A DNA stretch of 64,000 nt, taken from positions 310,001 through 374,000 of the forward strand of contig JANFAH010000044.1 in NCBI GenBank assembly GCA_024663395.1, given 5' to 3'. This document shows positions 43,996 through 55,263 of this stretch, piece after piece. Origin of the DNA: Pisolithus tinctorius (taxonomy: Eukaryota > Basidiomycota > Agaricomycetes > Boletales > Pisolithaceae). How positions within the stretch are numbered: the stretch's first letter is position 1; the number at the start of each line of letters is the position of its first letter. The position numbers and the translations under genes are program-made. Below the pieces are notes generated by a model. It worked only from the letters and a program-made list of their open reading frames with translations. It had not been told where the DNA came from and did no database searches.

Positions 43996-44627
43996 ATGAC
44001 CTTGGGTGTCTCAGCCTCATCCTTGCTCTCCATGATCATCTGCCAAGACCACTAAGGGCCAAAGTGTTAGCCTCTGCCACACTGCATGAAGAACTTACTT
44101 ACCTTTTGTACAGGTTGGGACACCTCCACATGTGACATCTTCACTGTTGCAGCTGGAACATCTGTGCTCACTCCCTGCTTGCCAACCTCCTGCATGGCCT
44201 CCTCTCCCATTTGCACATTCTTGTTGACCCCTCCATGCACTTCCATGGCAACCTCCTCTGTGGCACACCTCTTGTAGGCCTCCTCAGCCTCTGCCATGAT
44301 TGACCCATCTACTGCATTGATCCTCATGTTGACCCCCAGTGCCTGACCATGTTCAACAATGAGAAAGCCCTCACCCTGGCCATGGTCAATGATGTGACCC
44401 ACAGAAGTGAGGCATGTGCTTACTGTTCTCTTCTCCCACCAGTGCATCCACAACACCTTTTCCTGCCACAGTTCCTCCTTGTCATCCAGGAGGCACCTAG
44501 CCTCAGTGACCAAAGCTGTAGAAGCAGTGACAAACTGCTCCCTCTGCATGGCCTTCTCCACTTCAACCAGGTCAGGGGTAGCCATGTGAATGAGCTGGGA
44601 AAGCCTGGGGAGATGGTTAGCAGACAT
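43996..44627 (-). pseudogene. Zinc-cluster gene split by G3, upstream part
   Basis: Exon 1 is 44627-44103 (175 codons: helical Glu/Ala/Lys-rich, starting Met-Ser-Ala-Asn-His). The intron is 44102-44040. Exon 2 runs 44039-43996 and then continues at 25762 after G3. The reading frame is exact across the 5-bp target duplication, which shows the gene was in frame when G3 landed. It lies about 300 bp left of an LTR-like sequence (44932), so it may be the antisense gene of a further, older element. Confidence 0.7.
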
Positions 44628-44931
44628 AGTACAAGTGTAAGAGGAGTTGATGGTGGGGGAAAGAATCAAACCAATGTGAAGGCCACACACTAACAAATAT
44701 ATACTTAATGGCCATGAGGCACTTATGTCATTTGGTCTGGATGCTTCTATGCAGCATTTGACAGTGTTCTTGGGTTCCTTGGCAACACACTTCCTTCACT
44801 TCTACACTGCATTCACTGGTGTTCTTGAACCCTCAGCACCACACCTTCTCCACTACCATGCAGCATCACTGTTTACATCCTCCACACCACATGGCTGACC
44901 AGGGATGGTCAGCATCTAAGTCCCCTGCAGG
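44628..44931. other. No gene seen
   Basis: This is the upstream region of the split zinc-cluster gene, adjoining an LTR-like sequence. It is CpG-poor, and no motif was recognised beyond a TCCCCTGCAGG stretch also present near 22494. Confidence 0.4.
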
Positions 44932-45747
44932 TGTAAGGAATCTGCATTCCCTAGACACATAAGCTCCTATCATTGACTGTTCCACAACTACCATTATGTC
45001 CCCAGACCACTCACACCCACTGCCATTCATGTGCTACCTTCCTGCCTTCCTTGCTACCTTCCCATGCCCTCACTCCTTCTCATACACTGCTATACCTGCA
45101 GCTGCTGTGTTCTGGTCACTTCCTTTCCTTTGGACTCTTTTCCTTTACCACAGTCCCTGTTCCCTTTATGCTAGTAGTATACCCTTGGCCCCTATTGCAG
45201 CCTTTCCTGTGTGCATGCACTGTCATGCAACTTTCTTTTACTTGTACCTTGTCCTACTTAGGTTCCAGCTTTGCCTGGACTATAAAGCCCTGTACCTAGG
45301 TAGAGAATGATACCTTTTGGCACTTGGAAGGTCACTATGAGTTTTCTTTTCACTTTGTCTACACTGCACACTTCACAAACTGCTGCACATGAACTACATA
45401 TACTGCTCACACCACTCTCATCACCAGTACAACACCATGGAAAATGCCATGCATGCCATGAAACACTACCACTAAAAATCACAGAGTCCCACCTTCTAGT
45501 CTCAGCAGTCCAGAATCCCTTGGGATGAGCAATTTGTTCCCTTCATTTTATTGTTGCTATCTAAACCATCTAGCTCATATTATACAGCTACTTGGACTTT
45601 CCTTACATTGTACTCTCATTGGCACTGAGACACAGGCAGTTATTTTGTCCCTAACCAAACCCATGCATCCAAGGAAGACAGCCATTCCTTCTTTGCCCAG
45701 GACCATAATCACCAGCTACTAAGCTATCAAATTAGTACACCCTAACA
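44932..45747 (+). repeat. LTR-like sequence with TATA box (tentative)
   Basis: It begins TGTAAGGAATCTGCATTCCC, a palindromic end like those at 17106 and 37437. It contains CTATAAAGCC near 45278, and CCTAACA near 45747 is a plausible end. No matching target duplication was found, so it is either the 3' LTR of an element whose antisense gene is the split gene to its left, or a truncated LTR. Confidence 0.5.
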
Positions 45748-46465
45748 CATCCTGATGTTATATTCCCCACAAGAGACTTCTTGTCATATTGCCAAGTTTT
45801 CATATAATTCCTGGTTAGCAAGTTGGATGAGCTGCAGCTTTTGTTACAATTGACACTTGTAAGCTGTACAGCCTTCATATTCATGTATGAAATGACAGCA
45901 GGCTGTTGTTGGACTTTGATGCCATTTCCTATGATAGTTGCTTGCTAGCTTGCTATGTTTGAGTTTGTGGTCCAGCTATGGGTGAGCACAGGTCTAAGAC
46001 TAGAAGTTATAATTTGTGAAGAAACTCACCCAGTCATCAACCAATTGATCAACTGGCCTAGTCCTTGTCATGTTCTATGTCTTGTTTCTAGTGTTTTGCT
46101 CAGCCCAACCTCAAGCCCCAGGCCAGAGGGAATAGTGCTGTATTCACAGTTGTTAAGTAGAGACAGTCCATACCTAAACCCCTGCCCACATCTGCCCCCT
46201 CCCAGCTGGCCTTGCAACAGGACTTGCCAGTGGAGATGAACCAGACTTGACACACATGCAGGACCAACATCTGGCAGGAACTGATTATTTAGGTTATTAT
46301 ATGCATGCATTGCTCAGTGGTTTGCCAATTTACTAGGAAGTAGGGCATTAAGTGAGAGGGCAGCTGTCACAATGGGGAGAAATTGGTTGGGTCAGTAGAG
46401 GGATGGTTAGATGGGAAATGTTCATTATAGCTGCTGAGTCACTTCTGCAGGGTTTGAATTACACT
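45748..46465. other. No gene recognised
   Basis: This is CpG-poor, AT-rich sequence without a coherent frame, probably decayed intergenic or repeat DNA. Confidence 0.4.
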
Positions 46466-47103
46466 TCAACATGAGTCATAAAGACAAAATAGAATGGCAT
46501 AGAACATAGGTAAAGTTTGAGTCTGGATAGCTGAGTGGCATGGCAAGTATATATACTGATTCAATCTATACAGAACAATTGCATCTTCCCCATATTTGCT
46601 GGTGTGGCAAATATGGGGTTTGTCAACATGAAGATTGGTGGCACATCCAATTACAAGGGCAGAGACAACTGCAGATTTTGCAAGCTCTCCCCACAATGAA
46701 GGATTCCAAAGGATCAGCATTGGTATCCTGAAAATAATATCTTCATTTTTCATATGCATGTCACACCAATGAAAAGTGGAGGGACTCACAGCAGGCCCAG
46801 TAACCACTTGAAAAATATCCCCTCCTATGTCATCTTTGCTAATCCAAATAGAGGTAAGAAAGAGATTGATTGGTATTGAGGGAATAGCATCTGACACATC
46901 TGATTGTCCCTTGCAATACCCACAAGGATGGGGGTTAAAACTTCAGCATCTTCACCATGATGCTGAAATGCTGCTGTGATATGTTTGACAACAGTAGCTT
47001 GGACACCTGATGTTTGATATGTTCTGACAGCCTGTTCAAGGTTTGCCTGCAAATCACCATTCACTTTCTTGGCCTGCAACAAGAAGTACAAATATTCAAA
47101 CAC
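46466..47103 (-). pseudogene. Unrecognised minus-strand coding remnant
   Basis: Two overlapping minus-strand frames (47103-46825 and 46897-46466) look protein-like. The first has a soluble helical stretch with VNGDLQANLEQAVRTY. I do not recognise a domain. They could be exons of one spliced gene or decayed pieces. Codon content is CpG-free like the surrounding repeats. Confidence 0.3.
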
Positions 47104-47646
47104 AAGTATAGCACCTGCAATTGGGAGTTATGGGTGTCAAATGGTGACAAGAGAGCAATTACCAATGCCATATGTTGCAACATATTGCATTGAATGTTGT
47201 TGTAAGATGGCGAAAGTAGGCATTTGGAGAGAAGAAGATTCATCAGTGATAGTAGGCTATAATGTTGTCAAGTGAGGTGACCTGTCAATGGCAAAAAAAA
47301 GAAATAAAACAGACCACCTTAGCAATATGTGATGGGAGCATATCAGGTAACATCAATGAGAAACTGGGCCACAAACCAACTCCAAAATTTATCAGTGATG
47401 ATCATACAAATTGAGAGAAAAATGAATGCACACTTTCTACAGCATATATTAGCATAGGAAAGAATCCTGAAAGATTATGACTTAACATGCTGATAGATGC
47501 AAGTAGAATATAAGGGTCAAATTGAGATGCCATGTAAATGTTGACCTACATCCTGAGATAATGTAAAATATGAATGTGGACTGGATACATCAATTGAGCT
47601 CACCATCTATTTACATAATATGGACAATATTTTCAAAAACCAGGGA
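47104..47646. other. No gene recognised
   Basis: AT-rich sequence precedes the minisatellite. No frame or repeat can be supported. Confidence 0.4.
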
Positions 47647-48291
47647 CAATGGTCAGAATGCTTCCACCACCTGCCACAGTTCCACTCACTTCCTATGAAT
47701 GCAAGTCCAAAAGGGTGGGAGTGAACATGGTCAGAATGCTTCCACCACCTGCCATGGCTCCACTCACAAACTATGAATGCAAGTCCAAAAGGGTGGGAGT
47801 GAACATGGTCAGAATGCTTCCACCACCTGCCATGGCTCCACTCACAAACTATGAATGCAAGTCCAAAAGGGTGGGAGTGAACATGGTCAGAATGCTTCCA
47901 CCACCTGCCATGGCTCCACTCACTCCCTATGAATGCAAGTCCAAAAGGGTGGGAGTGAACATGGTCAGAAGGCTTCCACTGCCTGCCATGGCTCCACTCA
48001 CTTCCTATGAATGCAAGTCCAAAAGGGTGGGAGTGAACATGGTCAGAATGCTTCCACCACCTGCCATGGCCCCACTCACAAACTATGAATGCAAGTCCAA
48101 AAGGGTGGGAGTGAACATGGTCAGAATGCTTCCACCACCTGCCATGGCTCCACTTACCCACTATGAATGCAAGTCCAAAAGGGTGGGAGTGAACATGGTC
48201 AGAATGCTTCCACCACCTGCCATGGCTCCACTCACTCTCTATGAATGCAAGTCCAAAAGGGTGGGTGTGAACATGGTCAGAATGCTTCCAG
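47647..48291. repeat. Minisatellite, 78-bp unit, about 8.2 copies
   Basis: Eight full units plus a partial one are near-identical head-to-tail copies. Because 78 is a multiple of three, frames on both strands stay open (plus 47649-48452; minus 48161-47607). Variation is concentrated at one position per unit (ACAAACTATG, ACTCCCTATG, ACTTCCTATG and similar). It contains no CpG. It lies immediately downstream of the GTPase gene. Confidence 0.93.
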
Positions 48292-48422
48292 AACCTCCAG
48301 CACCTGATCTACTCACATGCTATCCACCCAATGCCACAGCCACATTAGTATTTGTTATATCCTCTTTTTTACAATTTTACACACTCGCTGTTGAAAAATC
48401 AGTATCTCCTCCAATCCACTCA

Positions 48423-50175
48423 CTATCTCCTTACATATGGAAACCATCTTGAGAGGAAATATGCAAGACCTGCTGGTGTAATCTTGCCCACCATGCCATG
48501 CATGCAGTTCTTCAGTGTCCTTGCACATATTAGTACATTCTTATTCTTCAGCTGTCTCACCTACTTTGTTATTGCAAACTCCATACACAATCCTAGATTA
48601 GATTGCTGTGTTGATATGAGGAGCTGCTGCAGTCCTTCCTCATTTAATGCATTTGCTGTGCATGTCAGTAGGGTTGTACAATCAGCACCCTCTTCTTGCA
48701 TTCCTGCAGTCATTTCCCATCAAGGGTGTGCCATTCTCAGGTGATCATTAGGATACTCACCAGTGAGTGACAGATAGTCATGAGGTGGAAACCTTGACTT
48801 ATTCAACCAACCCTTGACCTTTATGAGACACTCCATCAACTTCCTTTTTTCTACCTCTGCAGCCCATTCTGTTGCATCATCTTCATTCAAACCATCATCA
48901 ACAAGTTCCATGAAGGCATCCAAGGCCAAGGTATCTGTTTTTGTTAGCAATACAATTACAGGAACTGTGACCAAAAAATTGAAATTTAAAACCATCAAAG
49001 TGAGTATGGTCAATATACATACCATGCCCTGTATCACACTTATCAAAAAACTTCTTTTCCGCAGCTGTGATCATCCTGTGGCTATCATGCAAAGGAATGC
49101 AAAACCTAAATCCATCACAGAAACCATGTCACTTTGCTTAGGGTGTCAGACGCAGAGTTCCTACCATATGGCATGGATTCTCTTGTCCAGCTGCGTTGTC
49201 TTGGCGCGATCCATCACGAATTCCTTCATCATGTCAAACTCCCCTTCACTTCCAGCCTCGAATCCACGTGAGTCATGGAATACAAAGCGTCGGTTACTCT
49301 TGAAAACCAGCTCATCCTCAATGTTGTGTTCGCCACGCTGGATGCATTCAACCATTCAGCGTACATTGCAGAGTATTCATGAAGTCACTTCACCTTTTGT
49401 GAACCCTGCACTAAAGTGACATCCACCTGAATATAGCCCGACACGTCGTTAATCTCGAGCAAATACCGTGAAACACACACACCTTCTCTCCTTTTCCATT
49501 AAAAATTTCTGGTTGATCCGTAGTATTACAGACCCTCTGCAGGATTGTCGTTTTACCTGCATTGGCTCTGCCCATGACCAGAATGCGAAAGCGATCGATG
49601 CGATCGATGTGCTCTCTAGCTTTCGCGGGATCTAAACTAATTGTAGGGGTTATAGCGGTTGACGCTGATGATCAAGGTTCTTAGACTTGTCCCGTGAGCA
49701 GCAAGTACAACGCTTACCCGCGGCTACTTCTTCAGTGTGCGCAGAAACAGGAGTATCCGCACTCTCTTCCGGAGAACATGAAACCGTGGGTTGCGCCTCG
49801 ATTGGTGCAGGAGCGAGAGCACCTGTACTGTTTGACGGAGAACCTGGCCAAGTAACTAAGTACGCTTAGGAACCACATAAAGAACACAGTGCAACCACCT
49901 TGAATAGAGGCAGGCACGGGAATGTTCGTGTCTCTAGGGCTAGGGCCCGGGGAACGTGGGCGAGTGTTCTCGACTGCCGTGTCAGCACGAACATCCCAAA
50001 TATTGGCCGAGGGAGAGCCAGAGGCTTCGACAGGAACTTCAGTCGGTGCAAGAGCGGGAATGTTTGTCCTGGCTGGAGGCTGAGCAGCCCCAACGGGAGC
50101 GGGAACTTGTGCGTCGTCACTCGGAGAAGGCGGTTGCTGAATACAACACAATGCCTTTAACCATCCAGGAGCCAT
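48423..50175 (-). CDS. P-loop GTPase (G-domain protein), nine exons
   Basis: The complement join is 48423-48519, 48565-48703, 48761-48964, 49023-49105, 49165-49337, 49394-49426, 49483-49664, 49718-49843 and 49899-50175. All introns are GT-AG of 45-59 bp with consistent phase, giving 437 aa. Residues 1-135 are a Pro/Ala/Ser-rich, probably disordered tail. The Walker A motif is GRANAGKT at about 166-173, the G3 motif DSRG at 228-231, and the G4-like TKTD at about 299-302. The C-terminal part is helical. It hydrolyses GTP by family, but its cellular role is unknown. I know similar proteins as expanded families in Agaricomycetes. The last four exons lie in CpG-free sequence yet remain open. Confidence 0.88.
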
Positions 50176-50759
50176 GAATAATTTCTTGGAATGTTGCAGG
50201 AGCAGTAAGCGTATGGTTCGAAATGAAGATGGACGAGTAGAGAGGGCGTGGGGCTGCGGACTGTTGTTGCTGACCGATATCAAGGCGCCTATCAATAACC
50301 AAGTACAATTGTGACTTGCTGGTGGTGGCTTTTTCCGACACGAGGAGTACACGTTCTGATTCAGACAATGGGCTGTCAGGTCGACACTACTATTACATTC
50401 TTCGATCTATACTGTTCGGGTGTCTGTCGTTATGATCGAGTGTACCGTGAGGAAAGTTAGAACTGAACATATTAGAGATTGCAAGAGATCATATGTAAGA
50501 GTTATACACGGCGAAAGAAAAAGAAAGAAATTAACATCGGATTTTGGAACCTAAACTAGATGTTCTGCTGAGCAATGCGTAAGAAACCACAATTAGAAGA
50601 GTCTAAGGAAATCAAAAGTCAACGGTATGGATGAGGGAATTTGGATACATCCCGTGTATCCGGTGTAAGCAAAGTGAATAGGATAGCTAGATAGAATACG
50701 AACAGTAAGAAACATTGTAGGGGGGGAAGACCATACCACGTCGCAAGGGGGATTTACAG
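50176..50759. other. Intergenic: GTPase promoter side
   Basis: This is normal-CpG sequence between the GTPase start and the 3' end of the next minus-strand gene. No further gene is seen, and promoter elements cannot be assigned. Confidence 0.5.
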
Positions 50760-52136
50760 TCAGGCAACGCCGATCTCGATAAAACTTCTCCACTTCCACG
50801 AAGACACGTGCTCTTCCGAATCGGCCTTCAGATCGATGAAACTACGCAGAGGAAACCATGATTCAAGCGTACTCCCTCGTTTGCGTCCGCGAGACATGGC
50901 CGTGGAGGCAGGTGAAGCTCCGACAACATTGCCTACAGGGGAAGATGCAGCTGGGGACGAGGTCGACGTGGCGGAAAGTGACGAACTGCTTGCCAACGCA
51001 GAAGGCTCAACGACGAGCGTCGTCCCGGATAAAAATAACGGCGCAGACCGTGCAGGTGAGGGCGAGAATCGTTTCCGGACGCGCAGATTATCGTCTAGTC
51101 CAAGCCGTACTTTGTTGCTCACGAAGAGACACGAAGAATTGGGAGGGCTCTGTCCTTCCTCAGCTCCTTCATCCTCGACGTCCCCCATCAAGCCTACGTC
51201 CTCAACACAAATGGTCGGCGCGAGCCGTATCTCCTCTCCCCGAGGGCGAGTAACAATTATATCCCGTCGGTTGCTCTCGCCGTCACCCTCTTCGTCCTCA
51301 CCGTCGCTCATACTCATGAAGTTACTCTCTCTGCGTCCATCTCCACGCCCACGGCCCCGCACTCCCAATCTTTCCCTACTAACGCACCCATTCTACTCCG
51401 CATTCTGGCCGATGAGGTGATACTTTCTGAGCGCGCAGGTGAAGACGCGCGACGCTGGTGATGAAGCTCATGTGTGTCCGCTCCACTGTCCGAGAACGCC
51501 GGTGAAGGAGGAGAGAAAGGTGGTGATGAGAGCAACGATGAATCGTACTCGACAAGAGGGACTGAGTGGGACGCGCGGCGATGTGAAGATCGGGGCGGAT
51601 GAGGTGCTGAGACGAGTACGTTCAGAGATGACGTATACCTGGATGTAGAGGGTGCAAGCGAAAGATACGGATGCGATGGTTGCACCGGTCAAGAATATGA
51701 AGGGCTCGGAGGTGCTGTCCTCGTTCCCTTCTGCATCGGCAAGGAGGAAGGCGGCTGCGACTCTGCACTCGGAGGGTTGTTGGGTAGTAAAGTCATACCT
51801 ACCGATGAGGACACTGCCGGAGGGTCTGGGAGTGACATCAATGCCACCGGCTTCGGAGAGGGTATATATCGCAATGACTCTCGCGAAGGTCGCCAGGACA
51901 CGATCGACACAGCAAGCTTAGGAGGGAGAGGAGGAACACATTTAGGGGTGAATGCGATATGCCTCTCCCGTCGGCTGTGCAGGTACGTCAGCAGGAGTAT
52001 GCAACATGGATCAAGAAGACACACGAATCGCTGTTCAGTTCTGAGGTACAGAATGTCCAACTGGTGGATCGCGACAACATGGAAGTTTTCCGCTTGTGAG
52101 AGGATAGTGTACCGGATCTTATTGACCCAGGGTCCT
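50760..52136 (-). CDS. Unrecognised S/P-rich protein, spliced, model uncertain
   Basis: The last exon is well supported (ending 50760). It encodes an acidic Ser/Asp/Glu-rich stretch, an Ala/Ser-rich stretch, a basic SRGRKRG and a C-terminal motif with two similar parts, LRSFIDLKAD and WRSFIEIGVA. Upstream, a frame at about 51920-51640 gives a hydrophobic, possibly membrane-spanning segment (FIFLTGATIASVSFACTLYI), and a Ser/Pro-rich frame covers 51600-51370. Exon joins between these were not resolved. No known domain was recognised. It is divergent from the zinc-finger gene at 52257. Confidence 0.5.
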
Positions 52137-52256
52137 TGTAGTTACTGAGACATGGAGCCCTTGCCCTGTGGCTGTGCTGTATTATGTTCCCACGCCCGTC
52201 ACAAAAATCTTTTGTTTTGTGTTCCTTTTTCCTTGCATCCACGCATTCTGACCCCG
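52137..52256. promoter_or_regulatory. Short divergent promoter region
   Basis: At most about 120 bp separate the presumed 5' end of the minus-strand S/P-rich gene from the ATG of the zinc-finger gene. The pyrimidine-rich stretch before the ATG (about 52205-52240) is typical of fungal promoters. Confidence 0.45.
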
Positions 52257-53716
52257 ATGGCAAAGAAAAAGAGCAAGCAAGTAAGTCAAAACCGACACCG
52301 ATCAACCCGATAATAAAACATCCTACTTAACGAAATACCCAGGTTCTTCGTCCTTGGTGTTGGTACTGCGAGCGTGAGTTTGAAGATGAAAAAGGTCAGC
52401 CTACTCGTCTGGCGTCTGCTGTGTGCCGCTCACTGACGCCTTCCAGTCCTCATGCAACATCAAAAGGCGAAACACTTCAAGTGTGGCATGTGTCCTCGCC
52501 GTCTGAATACCGCCGGTGGTCTTGCAGTTCACATTCAGCAAGTGCACAAACTCGAACCAGAAAAGTGCGCAGTCGTGTCCCTATCTATCCTTCCATCTTA
52601 CTGATCCGCCTCAGCCTCCCTCGAATCGAGAACGCATTGCCCGGTCGGGATGGCTATGAAGTGGAAATCTTTGGTATGGAAGGTATTCCTGCACCTGACG
52701 TCGCAGACTATAAACGCCGCAAGGAAATCGAACTTGGCCTCGCTGCGGGTTCCATTTCCCAACCCCAACCAAAGCGTCCCAAGATTGACAACCGACCTCT
52801 TTCGGAGGATGAGTTGCGTGCCCAGTTGGAAGCCCACAAGGCACTCATGGGTGCATCGAGCGATGCACCGGCTGCTGCTCCTGCTCCAGAGGCAACTGCT
52901 GCAGTTTACAATGCCGCTCCGACCGCATATGCTGTACCACCTGCTCCTACTCCTGGCATCACCCCTCTAGGTGCATCGCCGCCCCCTGGGCTTCCCGGCA
53001 TTTCTCCGCCACCTTTCATGCCCGGTGTTCTCCCTCCAGGACCTTTCCCAGGCGTCCCTCCAATGGCTTCCCCATTCCCCGGCATGCCCGGATTCCCTCC
53101 CGGGTATGTCTTGTCATGTGGCTTTTACTGTTGTTCATAGCTAATTCTACTTTCCAGTCCTCCACCCCCTGGCTTCCCTATGCCACCTCCTGGTCTGCTG
53201 CCGCCACCTGGAATGCTTCCCCCAGGTGTACCACCATTCCCTCCTGGCGTTTCCCGTCCGCCTCTTCCGCCGCCCACCTTCGTGCCTGCGAGCTCATCTT
53301 CGCCAGTCGCGCCTATGAATGGGACGCCTGCTTCAGCTCCACCTCCAGGGTTTGTGCCTCCCGCAGCTACAGCACCACAGCCACCGGCGGTGTCCCTCCC
53401 ACCGCCACTTGTACTTCCTAATCCTGCTCTCGAGCAGAAGTATGGACCTTTCAAGAAGAAGACCGACTTGAAATACGCAGATCCCAATTTCTCCCCTGTA
53501 TGTACTGCGTTTTTTCACTCTCACTTCGTCTGTTTTGGCCATGACTGCTCACGGGTCCACCCTTTTTTGTGCATACAGGAAGAGAAGCGTGGACGCACTG
53601 CGAAGTACTACTTCGCCAGCGATGCAACGAATACCACACCATCGCAAGATCAAATGGCCAGTGGCACAGAAGAATTTCGCGGGAAGAAACGTGCACGCGC
53701 GGAGGATTTCCTCTAA
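52257..53716 (+). CDS. BuGZ/ZNF207-type C2H2 zinc-finger protein
   Basis: The join is 52257-52280, 52343-52394, 52447-52564, 52615-53103, 53158-53497 and 53579-53716, giving 386 aa with all phases consistent. Two N-terminal C2H2 fingers have C14, C17, H30, H35 and C38, C41, H54, H59, in the contexts [10 protein letters not shown] and HQKAKHFKC that define this family. The conserved block [17 protein letters not shown] follows, then a basic PKRPK stretch. A long Pro/Gly/Met-rich low-complexity region (about 150-330) precedes a conserved C-terminus with [13 protein letters not shown] and KYYFASD motifs. In animals this family binds spindle microtubules and the checkpoint protein Bub3. In plants it acts in transcription (SUF4). 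A nuclear role is inferred. Confidence 0.92.
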
Positions 53717-55263
53717 CTGTGTACGTGCATACATACGCTTACCGACGAAAGTGGAGTGGGAGAGGTGGTGTTGGGTTAATCTTGTTTCGTTGTGATGGGT
53801 CACTTTGTGCGGGTCTCCTCGTTCTCTTTCGTTTTATCTTTCCAGCTAGGGTCGGTCTGTTGCAACGGGCGGTAATCGTGGGTGTCGGGAACGGTAACGG
53901 TATGGGAAAAAAGAGTCGGTCGGTGGAAGTTGGACGATGAATACCAGCGACGGTGGAGAAAGACTTATCAGTCCGTCCCATCCACCTACTTCTTCACCAC
54001 GCGAGCTTCCACACTCATGGTTTCTTTTCCTCTATCATATATTCCACCCGTCTCCCATCCCCTCGTGCTGTGCGAGACATCCAACGTACTTTGCGCTGGA
54101 AGTTGGTAAAGTGGCGGATGTTCTTGGAGATCGTGGTTCCCGGTGCGGTGCCTGTCTTTGTTTTGTTGTCTTGACCATACTCCCTTCTCCCTTCCCTTTC
54201 GTCATCCCCTACACAAACTCTCGCAACCCCCTCTCTCATCCTGCACTATCCCCCTGCGGTATCGTAACAGTTGTACGAACGGACAGATTGGAAAAAGGTT
54301 TGTCTACATGTACGGTCGGTCTTTTTTTCCCGTCCAATCACGCTTCCTACTTCACCTATATGTTTTTCTCTGCTTTTCCACTTTGAAATCGTAAGTTACG
54401 TGCAGATGGATGCGAACGAGGTAAAGGTTGGTGTGAATATATTTTTGTCGGTCTATGTATGTGCACTTGAGCTTGCGTTTGGGTGAGTGGAAGGGGTGTC
54501 CGTATGAAAACCCCCTTCTTACGAAAACACCAGCAATCTCTGGCATTTGGCACGTTCAAGCCTCTATAGTCGCCGTGGCATAAAGATTCAAGTGTAAGCG
54601 TTAGGCAGGGCCGGCCTAGAGGTATCGGGGTTTAGGTTTTTCCCCGCTCACAAGACATTTGTATGTGGCAGTGTGGAGGGAGTGAGTCGTATCTTGTCTA
54701 TCAATACATCAGTGCTCATCACAATTACTGGAATGAATAGACCTGAACAATGCGAATACTAGTAAGTGTCAGCACGACCCGGTGAATAGTGATTACACGT
54801 AGACCCCAACTCGGGCCTTGGCCAATCCTTCCAGGATTGACTGAAACGTAATCAGTAGTCGTTCTCGTATTTACAAGTGGGTCGGTTGTAGTGGAGAACA
54901 CTGTATGTATGCATACGTACCGCACAAGTAATATCTGCTGCGGGAGTATGCTACCGTTAGTAGGGCCCAGACTCTATTCGTGGGCCCGGGCCGAGCGGTG
55001 TTGGTGAGTCACCTACGCCCTTAACGTCTCCGCATCGATTCCCAAGATAAGGTGACTTGAAGAAATAGCTGCGGAGTGCGTTTCCAGACGTGTCTCCATT
55101 TACGTCCTGTAGCTATCAAGTGGTACTGGCATGAGATCTCTCCTCACGTAGGAGTGCTAGCATACACGGCTCTCGGAATTCGATACCGCTGTGGAAGTAG
55201 ATATATAGATGGAGGACCAGGTTATACAATACACACCACGCAGGTAGTAGTCATATCCTACAA
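53717..55263. other. Intergenic, no gene supported
   Basis: This includes the 3' untranslated region of the zinc-finger gene and about 1 kb of non-coding sequence. Frames here are short and lack motifs. A GGGCCCGGGCC-like GC-rich spot lies near 54963-54995. Confidence 0.5.

Noticed and set aside
1..48400. Classic repeat-induced point mutation at CpA
   Set aside because: G2 LTR differences are all at CpG and G3 stops are all TGA. CpA-type changes such as TAA at 10635 and 6534 are exceptions.
47649..48452. Long plus-strand ORF of 267 codons (and a 184-codon minus-strand ORF) as genes
   Set aside because: Both are products of a 78-bp tandem repeat whose unit is a multiple of three; no start context, domain or codon signal supports translation.
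50836..51921. Plus-strand ORFs opposite the S/P-rich gene
   Set aside because: The minus-strand last exon has a coherent acidic/basic pattern and C-terminal motif; plus-strand frames lack motifs.
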